A DNA stretch of 64,000 bases from Smaragdicoccus niigatensis DSM 44881 = NBRC 103563. GTDB lineage: Bacteria > Actinomycetota > Actinomycetes > Mycobacteriales > Mycobacteriaceae. The translations under genes and the position numbers were made by a program. A model generated the notes under the pieces. The model was not told the DNA's origin, did not search any database, and saw only the letters and a list, made by a program, of their open reading frames with translations. The first letter of the stretch is position 1; every line of letters begins with the position of its first letter. Below, piece after piece: positions 41,340-49,830 of this stretch. The DNA lies in contig NZ_AQXZ01000014.1 of NCBI RefSeq assembly GCF_000380645.1, positions 186,001 through 250,000 on the forward strand, read 5' to 3'.

Positions 41340-43223
41340 ATGACGACCTCGGTCGATTGGGGAAATGAGCTTCTCAAGAGCTTGTGGTGGATCGCCGAAG
41401 CGTCGGCGATCACCGCAATAGTGCTGCTGGTCGTCGGCGCGATTCTCATTCGCTCCACGGAATGGGGACGCCAATTCTGGCGAATCAGCGCGGGCTACTT
41501 CGATCCCCGGACTCAATGGCGTGACCTGCTGATTGTCGCCGTCGTGTTGGTAATGCAGGTTTCCTCCGTACGCCTGACGGTGCTTCTCACCTATCAGGGC
41601 AACGACCTGTACACCTCGCTCCAGAACGCCTTCTCGGCGATCGCACAGGGTGACAAAGCTGCACTCAATCAAGCCGAGAACGATTTCTGGTTCGCCATGA
41701 AAGTCTTCTTCGTGCTGGCGACGATCCACGTCGTTCGCTCGATGTTCGAGTTCTGGATCGGTCAGGTTTTACAGATCCGCTGGCGTATCTGGCTCAACAA
41801 TCGGGCGGCCGGCGACTGGCTGCGCGGCGACGCCTACTACCGGTCCCGTTTCGTGGATTCGACGATCGACAATCCGGATCAGCGAATCCAGCAGGACGTC
41901 GACGAATTCACCCGTGGCGCCTACTCACTGGCGTTCGGCGGCATGGTGGGCGAATATGTGGTTCCGGCGCCGGGCGTCATCGGTTCTTGCTTGACGATCG
42001 TCTCGTTCACCACGATTCTGTGGGAGCTGTCCGGTCCGCTGACCGTGCTCGGAACCACCGTTCCGCACGCATTGGTGTGGGGTGCGCTGATCTACGTGAC
42101 CATCGCGACGGTCATCGCGTTCTGGGTCGGCCGTCCGCTCATCCGTTTGAACTTCTCGCTCCAGGCGTTGACCGCGAGCTTCCGGTATGCACTCATCCGC
42201 CTGCGCGATTCGGCGGAGCGGGTCGCGTTCTACCGCGGCCAGGAAGTCGAGCGGGCTGAGGTCTTCCGACGCTTCGACCGGGTGATCGACAACCGGTGGC
42301 GCCTGGTCTACCGGGACATCAAATTCAATGCCTGGAATCTGGCGGTGAGCCAGGTCGCGGCCGTTTTCGCCATCGTGCTCCAGGCGCCACGGTTGTTCGC
42401 CGGACAGATCAAGCTCGGTGATCTGACGCAGTCGGCCCAGGCATTCAGCAACGTGCACGACTCGCTGTCGATCCTGCGGAATTCGTACGACGCGTTCACC
42501 TACTTCCGGTCGACCCTCGTCCGCCTCGACGGAATGCTGAGCGCCGACGAGATTGCGCGGGATCTGCCGAAGATCGTTCCGACCGACAGCGACGACTCGG
42601 TGACGCTGTCGCGGGTCACCGTTCGCCTGCCGGATGGAACGAGCCTGATCGACGACCTCTCGCTGGTGCTGAACGAGTCGGATGCGATCGTCGTGTCCGG
42701 CGCCTCGGGTAGTGGAAAGACCACTCTGCTGCGCAGCCTGGCCGGACTGTGGCCGTGGTGTGACGGCGATGTCGCGCACCCGCCAGGTAGTCAGACGATG
42801 TTCCTGTCGCAGATGCCGTACATGCCACTCGGTCCGCTGCGGACGGCACTGACCTATCCCGCGAAGGACGAGGAATTCTCGGACGACCGACTCCGCCAGG
42901 TCCTGCACGATGTCTTCCTGCCGCACCTCGCGGACCGCTTCGACGAGGTACAGCTGTGGGACCACATCCTGTCCCCGGGAGAGCAGCAGCGCGTGGCCTT
43001 CGCGCGCATTCTGCTCAATCAGCCGAAGGTCGTGTTCCTCGACGAAGCGACATCATCGATCGACCAAGGTCTCGAATACACGTTGTATTCGACCGTTCGA
43101 GAACAGCTTCCGGGACTGATCCTCGTCTCGGTCGCGCACCGAAGCACCGTCGATGTGCACCACGACAAGCGCCTGACGCTGGCCGGCGACGGAACCTGGT
43201 CTCTCGACGACATCGCGAACTGA
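41340..43223 (+). CDS. bacA: BacA/SbmA-like ABC transporter (Rv1819c type)
   Basis: The 627-aa protein has an N-terminal six-helix membrane domain (residues 1-400) with YFDPRTQWRDLLIV and DNPDQRIQQDVDEF, typical of the SbmA_BacA domain, fused to an ATPase. The ATPase has Walker A GASGSGKTT, signature LSPGEQQRV and Walker B VVFLDEATSSID. The layout and length match Rv1819c, a broad importer of hydrophilic compounds such as vitamin B12 and bleomycin. A TANNNT-type -10 (TACATT) ends 6 nt before the ATG, so the mRNA is probably leaderless. Confidence 0.9.
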   Translation: MTTSVDWGNELLKSLWWIAEASAITAIVLLVVGAILIRSTEWGRQFWRISAGYFDPRTQWRDLLIVAVVLVMQVSSVRLTVLLTYQGNDLYTSLQNAFSAIAQGDKAALNQAENDFWFAMKVFFVLATIHVVRSMFEFWIGQVLQIRWRIWLNNRAAGDWLRGDAYYRSRFVDSTIDNPDQRIQQDVDEFTRGAYSLAFGGMVGEYVVPAPGVIGSCLTIVSFTTILWELSGPLTVLGTTVPHALVWGALIYVTIATVIAFWVGRPLIRLNFSLQALTASFRYALIRLRDSAERVAFYRGQEVERAEVFRRFDRVIDNRWRLVYRDIKFNAWNLAVSQVAAVFAIVLQAPRLFAGQIKLGDLTQSAQAFSNVHDSLSILRNSYDAFTYFRSTLVRLDGMLSADEIARDLPKIVPTDSDDSVTLSRVTVRLPDGTSLIDDLSLVLNESDAIVVSGASGSGKTTLLRSLAGLWPWCDGDVAHPPGSQTMFLSQMPYMPLGPLRTALTYPAKDEEFSDDRLRQVLHDVFLPHLADRFDEVQLWDHILSPGEQQRVAFARILLNQPKVVFLDEATSSIDQGLEYTLYSTVREQLPGLILVSVAHRSTVDVHHDKRLTLAGDGTWSLDDIAN

Positions 43224-43251
43224 TTGGTGCGGACGCGCGATACTGACTGCC

Positions 43252-43671
43252 ATGGGCCTGTACGAGGACGCCGGCGGATTCGACGCGCTGCTTGCGATGT
43301 GCCGGCGATGGCATGAACTGTGCCTCGCCGATCCGGTCGCTGAGCATCCGTTTTCGCACGGGGGAATTCATCCCCAGCACGACGAACGACTCGCTGCGTA
43401 CCTCGCGGAAGCGCTCGGCGGTCCACCGCTGTACACCGCCGGATACGGCGACGAGACGGTCATGCAGCGGATGCACGCGGGCAACGGAGAACACGAAGAG
43501 ATGGACGAGATCTGTGTCGCCCTCTTCGCGGACGCGTTACGTGACTCCGGAATCACCGGTGAAACCGGGCAGCGCATTCACGACTACTTCCGCGCGGCGA
43601 CCATCGGCATGCGGAAGTACCACGCAAGCCCGGACGACGTACCGGACGGATTGCCGTTCAACCGCGCATGA
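43252..43671 (+). CDS. truncated hemoglobin (group II-like)
   Basis: The 139-aa protein has HPFSHGGIHPQHDERLAAYLAEALGGPPLY, split here as HPFSHGGIHP and ERLAAYLAEALGG, matching an actinobacterial group II truncated-globin branch. The heme-binding His is probably in one of these helices. Such globins bind O2 or NO, and some act as oxidoreductase partners. It overlaps the GNAT gene by 4 nt, so the two are translationally coupled. Confidence 0.75.
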   Translation: MGLYEDAGGFDALLAMCRRWHELCLADPVAEHPFSHGGIHPQHDERLAAYLAEALGGPPLYTAGYGDETVMQRMHAGNGEHEEMDEICVALFADALRDSGITGETGQRIHDYFRAATIGMRKYHASPDDVPDGLPFNRA

Positions 43672-44111
43672 CGGAATTCGCGATCCGGGCCGCTGAGGCC
43701 TCGGATATCCCGCAAATCCGTCATGTCTATCGCACGGCATCGCTGTCGAACGACGGTGAGCGTGAGGTTCTGCTGGCGAACCCGGATTACCTGGTGTGGC
43801 GCGGAGGCGTGGGGCCGGGGTCGGTATGCCTTGTCGCCGAAGTGGATTCGACAATCATCGGATTCGCGACACGGACCGCCGAGGGCGAACTCGAGGATCT
43901 GTTCGTCGTGCCGGAACACAAGCGCCGAGGCGTCGCCACCGCGCTGATCGATCGACTGGTGGCCGAGGCCCGCGCGAGCGGAATCGCTCGAATCGAGGTC
44001 GATGCGAATCCGCACGCGCTGGCGTTCTACCGGTCCGCGGGATTTGTCGAGGTCGGCCGGATTTCGACGCAGTTCGGCGAGGGTATTCGAATGGTTCTCG
44101 CCGTTCAGTGA
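43668..44111 (+). CDS. GNAT family acetyltransferase
   Basis: The 147-aa protein overlaps the globin stop by 4 nt (ATGA). [22 protein letters not shown] is, in parts, the acetyl-CoA-binding loop motif (Q/RxxGxG/A as KRRGVAT), and [17 protein letters not shown] is the typical C-terminal segment. It transfers an acetyl group to an unknown amine. Its 3' end overlaps that of the convergent ferredoxin gene by 7 nt. Confidence 0.88.
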   Translation: MTEFAIRAAEASDIPQIRHVYRTASLSNDGEREVLLANPDYLVWRGGVGPGSVCLVAEVDSTIIGFATRTAEGELEDLFVVPEHKRRGVATALIDRLVAEARASGIARIEVDANPHALAFYRSAGFVEVGRISTQFGEGIRMVLAVQ

Positions 44112-44431
44112 TCGAGTTCGCGCTGTTCCAGGGCCGCGATGAACGGCACGTCGAAGCTCTGTTTGACCGCCTTCGCGGCACCGCCAGGTGATCCGAGGGT
44201 GTCGAAGAAGTCGACGTTGGCCTGCGTGTACTCGGTCCACTCGGTCGGAACGTCGTCCGCGTAGAAAACCGCTTCAACAGGGCAAACCGGCTCGCACGCA
44301 CCGCAATCGACGCACTCGTCAGGGTGGATGTAGAGCATTCGCTCGCCCTCGTAGATGCAGTCGACCGGGCATTCTTCGATGCACGCGCGGTCCATCACGT
44401 CGACGCAGGGTTCGGCGATCACGTAGGTCAT
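44105..44431 (-). CDS. fdxA: 7Fe ferredoxin (FdxA/FdxC type)
   Basis: The 108-aa protein begins [17 protein letters not shown]. The [3Fe-4S]/[4Fe-4S] ligand arrangement [16 protein letters not shown] and [16 protein letters not shown] is typical of the actinobacterial 7Fe ferredoxin. It donates electrons to cytochrome P450s, desaturases or other oxidoreductases. Directly upstream (44444-44459) is a TAGACC-N4-GGTCTA palindrome shared with the adjacent TetR gene region, so it is probably a TetR target. Confidence 0.95.
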   Translation of the reverse strand: MTYVIAEPCVDVMDRACIEECPVDCIYEGERMLYIHPDECVDCGACEPVCPVEAVFYADDVPTEWTEYTQANVDFFDTLGSPGGAAKAVKQSFDVPFIAALEQRELDH

Positions 44432-44443
44432 GAAACGTGAGAT

Positions 44444-44459
44444 TAGACCGAACGGTCTA
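44444..44459. promoter_or_regulatory. TAGACC-N4-GGTCTA operator 1 (ferredoxin)
   Basis: TAGACCGAACGGTCTA is a perfect palindrome except the central AA and lies 13 nt before the ferredoxin start. Two related sites flank the TetR gene at 45067 and 45107. LmrA/YxaF-type TetR proteins of Bacillus recognise a TAGACC-containing box, as I recall, supporting TetR binding. Confidence 0.7.
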
Positions 44460-44472
44460 TGGAGGCAAGGTG

Positions 44473-45048
44473 CTAAGCGGCGGTCATCAGTGTGTGCTTG
44501 GTCAGCGGCACCAGGACCGTCTTCAGGTCTTCCAGCGGCTGCGTCGACCGGCGCGCGCGGCTCTGCGTGATCGCGCCTTCGATGCTACTGATCGCCAGGC
44601 TCGCGAGCGGCTCTGCTTGGGCTCGCGAAACATCCAGCCCGACAAGAGCTTCCGTCACCTGATCGGCCCAGTCGTGGAACACCGACGCGGCTGCTGCCTG
44701 GATGGCGGGTTCGCTGGCTCCGCTCTGCGCAGCTGCGAGGATCGGGCAGCCGCGGATGTAGTCGCTCGATTCCAGTTCGTAGATCCAGTAATCGATGAGG
44801 CCGACGAGGGCCTCATCGGGCGACTTGGTCTCGAGGAGTGACGTGATCAGGCGACTGATGAATCGACCGGCGGCGTACGTCGCCTGCTCCATGAGGTCGG
44901 ACTTGCCGCCGGGAAAGTGTTGGTAGATCGAACCTCGCGCGGTGCCACTGTGCTGCAGCAGTTCGGTGAGGCCGGTTGCGTGGACGCCACGCTCGCACAT
45001 GAGCGCGATCGCGCTGGTGAGCAGACGCTCCCGTGGTCCCTGTGCCAC
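44473..45048 (-). CDS. TetR family regulator, LmrA/YxaF-like
   Basis: The 191-aa protein starts at GTG 45048. The HTH spans about residues 10-50 ([20 protein letters not shown], then [15 protein letters not shown]), as in the LmrA/QacR branch, and the C-terminal domain carries [12 protein letters not shown] and AAQSG typical of that branch. It is divergent from the thioesterase operon. Two half-matching and one perfect TAGACC-N4-GGTCTA sites surround it, so it probably controls itself, the thioesterases and the ferredoxin. Confidence 0.9.
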   Translation of the reverse strand: MAQGPRERLLTSAIALMCERGVHATGLTELLQHSGTARGSIYQHFPGGKSDLMEQATYAAGRFISRLITSLLETKSPDEALVGLIDYWIYELESSDYIRGCPILAAAQSGASEPAIQAAAASVFHDWADQVTEALVGLDVSRAQAEPLASLAISSIEGAITQSRARRSTQPLEDLKTVLVPLTKHTLMTAA

Positions 45049-45066
45049 TGTTCACATCCTCCGCTA

Positions 45067-45082
45067 TAGACCGGTCAGTCCA
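45067..45082. promoter_or_regulatory. TAGACC-N4-GGTCTA operator 2 (TetR gene)
   Basis: TAGACCGGTCAGTCCA keeps 10 of 12 arm positions of the operator-1 palindrome and starts 19 nt upstream of the TetR start, consistent with autorepression. Confidence 0.6.
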
Positions 45083-45106
45083 ATCAAGTGTAGGTTCTTT
45101 TCTCAA

Positions 45107-45122
45107 TAGACTGAATGGTCTA
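45107..45122. promoter_or_regulatory. TAGACC-N4-GGTCTA operator 3 (thioesterase operon)
   Basis: TAGACTGAATGGTCTA keeps 11 of 12 arm positions and lies 39 nt before the thioesterase start, where it could block the plus-strand promoter. Confidence 0.65.
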
Positions 45123-45160
45123 GTGACGAAACCACCTGGTCTTTACACAAAGGAGTGGAA

Positions 45161-45604
45161 ATGACCGATCACGCTGGGCCTACCGGGCTCGAACTGCTCC
45201 AGATGTTCATGACCGCGCCCAAGGATGCGCCGAACATCGGCAACCTGCTCGGGTTCACCTACGAGAAGCTCGAGTTCGGCGAAGTGTCGTTCTCGATCGC
45301 GACGCGTCCGGATTTCGCAAACCCGCTCGGCTCGGTCCACGGAGGAATCTGCGCAACCCTGCTCGACTCGGTCATGGGTTGCGCGGTTCACTCGACGCTA
45401 GGACCCGGAATCGGCTACTCGACGCTGGAAATAAAGGTGAACTACATCCGGACGGTCCCGACCGACGGTCGAAAGCTCATCGGAACCGGCAAGGTCGTCC
45501 ACGCCGGACGCAGTACGGCAACGGCCGAGGGAAAGGTCGTCGACGAAGACGGTCGACTCGTCGCCCACGCCTCCACCACCTGCCTCATTCACACCCCGAA
45601 GTAA
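45161..45604 (+). CDS. PaaI-family acyl-CoA thioesterase
   Basis: The protein has 147 aa from ATG 45161 after AGGAG (45151-45155). Hotdog-fold motifs FANPLGSVHGGICATLLDSVMG and TLEIKVNYIRTV are the PaaI signature; the catalytic residues are usually Asn/His/Gly in GSVHGG plus an Asp in the helix LLDS. It hydrolyses an acyl- or aryl-CoA. It is first in a two-hotdog operon under the divergent TetR regulator. Confidence 0.92.
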   Translation: MTDHAGPTGLELLQMFMTAPKDAPNIGNLLGFTYEKLEFGEVSFSIATRPDFANPLGSVHGGICATLLDSVMGCAVHSTLGPGIGYSTLEIKVNYIRTVPTDGRKLIGTGKVVHAGRSTATAEGKVVDEDGRLVAHASTTCLIHTPK

Positions 45605-45613
45605 GGACTCGAC

Positions 45614-46081
45614 ATGAAGGTTCTCGACCTGTGGCAGCAGGCCCAGCGACTCCCGTTCGGGAAGACCATCTTCAGTGAGGCCCTGTGTCTCAAGGCGCCG
45701 TTCTTCGGCTCAATTTCGCCGGAATTCGAAGAGCTCGGTCCCGGCCGCGCGGTGATCAAGGTGAAGAACCGCCGCAAGGTGCACAACCACCTGGGGACGG
45801 TTCACGCGATCGCCTGCTGCAACGCCGCCGAACTGGCCGCCGGAACCATGACCGACGTGACGATCCCGTCGACCCACCGATGGATTCCGGTCGGCATGAC
45901 CGTGCAATACCTGAAGATGGCGAAAACCGACCTGCAGGCGATCGCTGAGTCGGCGTTGCCTCCGCTCAGCGACACCGATGGTGTCGACTGGATCGTTCCG
46001 GTCCGAATCGTCGACACCAACGGCGTCGAGGTCGTGCACGCGGACATCACGATGCGCGTGACTCCCAAGAAGAAGCGCTAA
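45614..46081 (+). CDS. DUF4442 hotdog-fold protein
   Basis: The 155-aa protein lies 9 nt after the PaaI gene. KVKNRRKVHNHLGTVHAIACCNAAELA and WIPVGMTVQYLKMAKTDL match DUF4442, a hotdog-fold family of probable thioesterases. Working with the PaaI-type enzyme, it may clear related CoA thioesters. Its stop overlaps that of the convergent VOC gene by 4 nt. Confidence 0.9.
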   Translation: MKVLDLWQQAQRLPFGKTIFSEALCLKAPFFGSISPEFEELGPGRAVIKVKNRRKVHNHLGTVHAIACCNAAELAAGTMTDVTIPSTHRWIPVGMTVQYLKMAKTDLQAIAESALPPLSDTDGVDWIVPVRIVDTNGVEVVHADITMRVTPKKKR

Positions 46082-46929
46082 GCGGCGTTTTCCGGCTTGA
46101 ACTGGCTGGCGGTGAAGACGGCGCCGGCCGGGTCAGTCAGAACCGACATCCGCACCCATGGTGCTTCGAATGCCGGTACTAGGACGGTTCCACCGAGTTC
46201 GGTGGCCTTCGCAACGGTCTCGTCAGCGTCGGCGACGGCGAACGTGATTCCCCAATTCGGGCGGGATTCGCGGTCGTCGACGCTGATCGGTACCAGTGCT
46301 GCGACCACGTTTTCGAATCCGGCGGGCCCGAACTCGGCGAATCGCTCGAGCGTTCCGGGGTTCAGCAGTTCGAGGTGCTTGCCGTAGTCGGGCAGCGTCC
46401 AGAAGATGATGCCGGGACCGAGTTCGAGCGTCTCCCAACCGAAGACAGCGCCGTAGAACTCCTTGGCGGCGTTGATGTCCCGCGTGTTGAGGTTGTTGAA
46501 GTTCACGCTGCCTGGTTCGTTCACGACGGCCGAACCGCGGTGTCGGTGAGGCTCCCACACGAGGAATTGCGCACCTTCACGATCGAGGAATGCCGCGCTC
46601 CGGCCCGCGTCGTTCACGTCGAATGGGCCCTGGACGACGGTGCCGCCGGCGGCGCGGACCTTGTCGGCCGTCTCCTCGACGCTGTCCACCCAGATGTAGG
46701 TGTTCCACACTGGAATCTGCGGTCCGACCTCCTGGTATGCGGCGATGCCGGCGACATCGCCACCGCCGAGGCGGCCGATGAGGTACTTGCCGGGCGCCTC
46801 GGCCGGCATGACGTTTTCGACGTCCCATCCGAACAAGCCGCCGTAAAAGGCTGCGGCCGCGTCCTGGTCGGGTTGGTCGGTGTCTGCCCAGCAGGGCACA
46901 CCGGCGATGTAGCGGTCTGGTGAAGTCAT
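46078..46929 (-). CDS. VOC family protein with two glyoxalase domains
   Basis: The 283-aa protein starts at ATG 46929 after AAAGGGAA. Two VOC repeats are visible: PCWADTDQPDQDAAAAFYGGLFGWD with YIWVDSVEETADKVRAAGGTV, and NFNNLNTRDINAAKEFYGAVFGW with GITFAVADADETVAKATELGGTV. Each holds a VOC-type metal or ligand pocket. Such proteins include glyoxalases, dioxygenases and antibiotic binders; the specific ligand is unknown. Only one gene is on this strand here. Confidence 0.88.
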   Translation of the reverse strand: MTSPDRYIAGVPCWADTDQPDQDAAAAFYGGLFGWDVENVMPAEAPGKYLIGRLGGGDVAGIAAYQEVGPQIPVWNTYIWVDSVEETADKVRAAGGTVVQGPFDVNDAGRSAAFLDREGAQFLVWEPHRHRGSAVVNEPGSVNFNNLNTRDINAAKEFYGAVFGWETLELGPGIIFWTLPDYGKHLELLNPGTLERFAEFGPAGFENVVAALVPISVDDRESRPNWGITFAVADADETVAKATELGGTVLVPAFEAPWVRMSVLTDPAGAVFTASQFKPENAA

Positions 46930-47091
46930 GATTCGTTCCCTTTCCGGTTGGTCTGTCATTTGACGAGTCTGCTGCCGATCTAGGACAGTTCCGGTCCTCG
47001 ATTGCCGCGGATTTGTCAGGAAATTCTTCGTGGCTGACGATCCGATCGCGATATATCGTGAAACTGTCGCGAAGGATCGGAGGGGATAACG

Positions 47092-47688
47092 ATGTTCGGA
47101 CGGCATTGCGGCCCACACGGGGCCGGAAATTGGGCAATGTACGGACCTGGCCGGGGGGCTTGGGGTGGACCACCGCCGTGGGCAAAGGGCTGGGGAGCGC
47201 CGCCGTGGGCCGGGCGACGCGGACCGAGGGTGCGTCGTGGGGACGTGCGCGCGGCGATTCTGTCGGTGCTCGCCGACGAGCCGCGCAACGGTTACCAGAT
47301 CATCCAGGAAATCAGCTCGCGCAGTGGTGACGCCTGGAAGCCGAGCCCTGGCTCGGTGTATCCGACCTTGCAGCAGCTCGAGGACGAAGGTCTAGTCGAG
47401 GCGGCAGATGACAACGGCCGCAAGGTCTTTCGTCTCACCGCCGAAGGCAACAACTACGTCGCGGCCAACGCTGACGAGGTGAACGCGCCGTGGGAGGCAT
47501 TCGCTGAGGCGTCGACTGAGGACGACGGATTCCGTCCCCTTCTCGGCCAGACGGCGTCGGCATTGTGGCAGGTCATGGCGACTGGAAGTCCGGCGCAACA
47601 GGCTCGCGCACGGGAAGTTCTGCAAGACACGCGTCGCCGCCTCTACGGCATCCTCGCTGACGGCGACGATGAAGCCGAGGAGTCATGA
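47092..47688 (+). CDS. PadR family transcriptional regulator with Gly/Trp/Pro-rich N-terminus
   Basis: The 198-aa protein starts at ATG 47092 after GGAGGGG. The first 45 residues are rich in Gly, Trp, Pro and His (GPGRGAWGGPPPWAKGWG). The PadR winged HTH follows with RAAILSVLADEPRNGYQIIQ and PSPGSVYPTLQQLEDEGLVE. PadR proteins repress stress or phenolic-acid genes. The stop overlaps the DUF1707 gene by 4 nt, so the regulator and the membrane protein are co-produced. Confidence 0.9.
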   Translation: MFGRHCGPHGAGNWAMYGPGRGAWGGPPPWAKGWGAPPWAGRRGPRVRRGDVRAAILSVLADEPRNGYQIIQEISSRSGDAWKPSPGSVYPTLQQLEDEGLVEAADDNGRKVFRLTAEGNNYVAANADEVNAPWEAFAEASTEDDGFRPLLGQTASALWQVMATGSPAQQARAREVLQDTRRRLYGILADGDDEAEES

Positions 47689-48155
47689 TGTTGGTCGAAC
47701 GATCCGCGGTGCGGGCGAGCGACGCTGAACGCGAGGCTGCGGCCTCGGCGCTCGGCGACCATCTGGTCGCCGGCCGGCTGTCGGTGGTGGAGTACGAGGA
47801 GCGGGTCAGCAAGGCGTGGGCCGCGACCTATGACCGCGAATTGACCGAACTGTTCGCGGACCTTCCGGTGCCACAGCGAGCGATTCCGGTTGTGCGGCGC
47901 CGCGGTCCGTCGGTGTTCATGTTGGCGCCGATGGTCGTGATGATGGCGGCGGTCGTCGGCTTCATCGCCGTGGTGAATGTTGTTCCGTGGGTGCTTTTCG
48001 TGCTTCTCGGAATGTTCGTTTTCAGTCGCCGTCGTCGGATGCGGTACCGGTACTCGATAGCAGGTCATTCAGCAGTAGCTCGAGTTCCTGCCGGGCCAGC
48101 ACCGTGGCACGGTCGGTCGACGATGATGCCGCCACGAACATGGCGAGTTCGTTAA
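47685..48155 (+). CDS. DUF1707 membrane protein
   Basis: The 156-aa protein overlaps the PadR stop by 4 nt. The N-terminal DUF1707 domain (VRASDAEREAAASALGDHLV, then YEERVSKAWAATY) is followed by two hydrophobic segments (FMLAPMVVMMAAVVGFIAV and VVPWVLFVLLGMFVF). The last 45 codons run antisense through the 3' end of the convergent TetR gene and give a low-complexity basic tail, which may be read-through past an ancestral stop. Confidence 0.75.
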   Translation: MMLVERSAVRASDAEREAAASALGDHLVAGRLSVVEYEERVSKAWAATYDRELTELFADLPVPQRAIPVVRRRGPSVFMLAPMVVMMAAVVGFIAVVNVVPWVLFVLLGMFVFSRRRRMRYRYSIAGHSAVARVPAGPAPWHGRSTMMPPRTWRVR

Positions 48156-48645
48156 GAGCCCCCAGCAGTAGGTGAGCCAGAACCCGCGGGTCGTGGGTGC
48201 CGAGAAGTCCGGCATCCGCGACCGCGGCCAGCTGATTTCGCACAAGTTCGAGTGACCTGCCGCCGTCGAGTTCGCGCCACCGCGCCCAGCCGAGTGCGGC
48301 CGGAGCCTCGACGAACAGAATCTGGCGCACTACCGGATCGCCGAGTTGATCGACGAATTCTCGGCACGTCGCCCGAAGCTGGTCGGTCGGGCCGGTCGCT
48401 TCCAGTGCTGCCAGTCGGGCCACGAGCCGATGATCGACGCGGCTGAAACATGCTTCCATCAGGTCGGTCTTGTTGTTGAAGTGGTGGTAGAGCGCGCCGC
48501 GTGTGACGCCGAGGCGCTCGCAGATCTGCACCGTGGAAACGGCTGCGAATCCGTGCGTCGTGAACAGCTCGATCCCGGCGTCGACGAGCGATTCCCGAGT
48601 TCGTTCCGAGTTCTCCTTGCGTGAAATGCCCACGTCCGGCAGCAT
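48022..48645 (-). CDS. TetR family regulator
   Basis: The protein has 207 aa from ATG 48645. The HTH (about residues 15-60: ELFTTHGFAAVSTVQICERLG, split near residue 30, then RGALYHHFNNKTDLMEACF) and TetR_C domain are clear. It is divergent from the DUF1272 gene with a 25-bp perfect palindrome between. The 3' end overlaps that of the DUF1707 gene by 134 nt; its C-terminal helices look normal, so this gene is probably the intact one. Confidence 0.9.
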   Translation of the reverse strand: MLPDVGISRKENSERTRESLVDAGIELFTTHGFAAVSTVQICERLGVTRGALYHHFNNKTDLMEACFSRVDHRLVARLAALEATGPTDQLRATCREFVDQLGDPVVRQILFVEAPAALGWARWRELDGGRSLELVRNQLAAVADAGLLGTHDPRVLAHLLLGALNELAMFVAASSSTDRATVLARQELELLLNDLLSSTGTASDDGD

Positions 48646-48654
48646 TGGATTCAG

Positions 48655-48679
48655 TTTCACATACAGAGTGTATGTGAAA
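48655..48679. promoter_or_regulatory. 25-bp perfect palindromic TetR operator
   Basis: TTTCACATACA at 48655-48665 and TGTATGTGAAA at 48669-48679 flank GAG. The site lies 10 nt from the TetR start and 25 nt from the DUF1272 start, ideal for repressing both divergent genes. Confidence 0.8.
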
Positions 48680-48703
48680 ACGGCGATGAAGCCGGAGGGT
48701 CTC

Positions 48704-48940
48704 ATGCTCAAGATGCTGTCGAAGTGTGAAATCTGTCGAGCATCGCTCGCCGCCGACGGCGAGGCCTGGATCTGCAGCTATGAGTGCACGTATTGCGCCG
48801 ACTGCCACGCCAAGCTCGCAGCGTGCCCCAACTGTGGCGGCGAGTTGGTCCGTCGGCCGAAGCGCACGACGGGTGTCGCTGACATCGCCCAGCGCTTTCC
48901 GGACCGGGCACGCCGCGTGATCGGGCGAGTCTTTGGCTGA
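48704..48940 (+). CDS. DUF1272 small zinc-ribbon-like protein
   Basis: The 78-aa protein starts at ATG 48704 (MLKMLSKCEIC) after GGAGG. CEICRASLAADGEAWICSYECTYC and CPNCGGELVRRP match DUF1272, with several CxxC pairs for zinc. The family is widespread but uncharacterised. It shares an 8-nt overlap with the hydrolase gene and is in the regulated unit controlled by the palindrome upstream. Confidence 0.9.
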   Translation: MLKMLSKCEICRASLAADGEAWICSYECTYCADCHAKLAACPNCGGELVRRPKRTTGVADIAQRFPDRARRVIGRVFG

Positions 48941-49721
48941 GCAGTTCGCGACGTCATCCGGTGCGATCGGAATCCTCTATCCCGCCGACGGGCCCACACT
49001 GATCATCTGGCCCGGGATGGGGATCTCGGCGTCGAAGTTCCGTCGCGCCGCCGAGCAGTTTCAGCAGCGGGGCCTCTACGCGGTGACCGCCGACTATCCG
49101 GGTCAGCCGAATGGAATCGGCCGCCACTCAAGGATCAGTTACCCCGACCTTGCCGACAGCATGGCTGAGGTCGCTGCCGAGATGCGCCGTCGAAGGCCAG
49201 GGCAGCCGTTGTATTTCGTGAGCCACAGCATGGGTGGTCAGCTCTCGGCAGTTCTCGAATCGGCGCGTCCGGGGGTCTTCGACGGACTCGCCCTCGCTGC
49301 ATCGGGCACAAATCATTGGCGCCGATTCCCGCTGTCCTCCCTGCCGACGCTGTTGTTCGTGCCGACCTTTCTCGAACTGCAGGCACGGCTCAAGGGTTAC
49401 TTGGACGGCACCCGAGCGGGGTTCGGCATCCAGTCGAAGCAGACGATCATCGACTGGGCGCGGATGGCGCGCACCGGAAGTTGGGGCAAGCACGACCGCA
49501 GCACGCGGGAATTTCCGCTGCTCGCGCTGTCTTTTCCCGAAGACAATTTCGCACCCGACGGAGCGGTTGACGGCCTCGTCGCCGAATTCCCCGGCGCGCG
49601 CGTGACCCGAAAGCGGCTCGGCGAGCCTCGCGGCCACGTCGGGTGGATCAAGCATCCATCGCCGGTCGTGGACGAAGTGTGCGGTTGGCTCGACCGCCTC
49701 GCAGTCACGGGGCGCGCCTGA
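48933..49721 (+). CDS. alpha/beta hydrolase
   Basis: The protein has 262 aa with a TTG start at 48933, overlapping the DUF1272 gene by 8 nt. LIIWPGMGISASKF and VTADYPGQPNGIG lead to the nucleophile elbow VSHSMGGQL (GxSxG type). The acid may be in LSFPEDNFAP, and the His in GEPRGHVGWIKHP. The substrate is unknown. It is regulated with DUF1272 by the divergent TetR. Confidence 0.82.
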   Translation: MAEQFATSSGAIGILYPADGPTLIIWPGMGISASKFRRAAEQFQQRGLYAVTADYPGQPNGIGRHSRISYPDLADSMAEVAAEMRRRRPGQPLYFVSHSMGGQLSAVLESARPGVFDGLALAASGTNHWRRFPLSSLPTLLFVPTFLELQARLKGYLDGTRAGFGIQSKQTIIDWARMARTGSWGKHDRSTREFPLLALSFPEDNFAPDGAVDGLVAEFPGARVTRKRLGEPRGHVGWIKHPSPVVDEVCGWLDRLAVTGRA

Positions 49722-49830
49722 GCGGCACCCGTGCTTGAAATCCGCACACCTTCTGTCCGGATCCACCCCGGCCAGCCGCAAGTTCGGGTTGGAACTAGCT
49801 GGCAGGGGTGCGTTTGTCGCCCGGGCTCAG

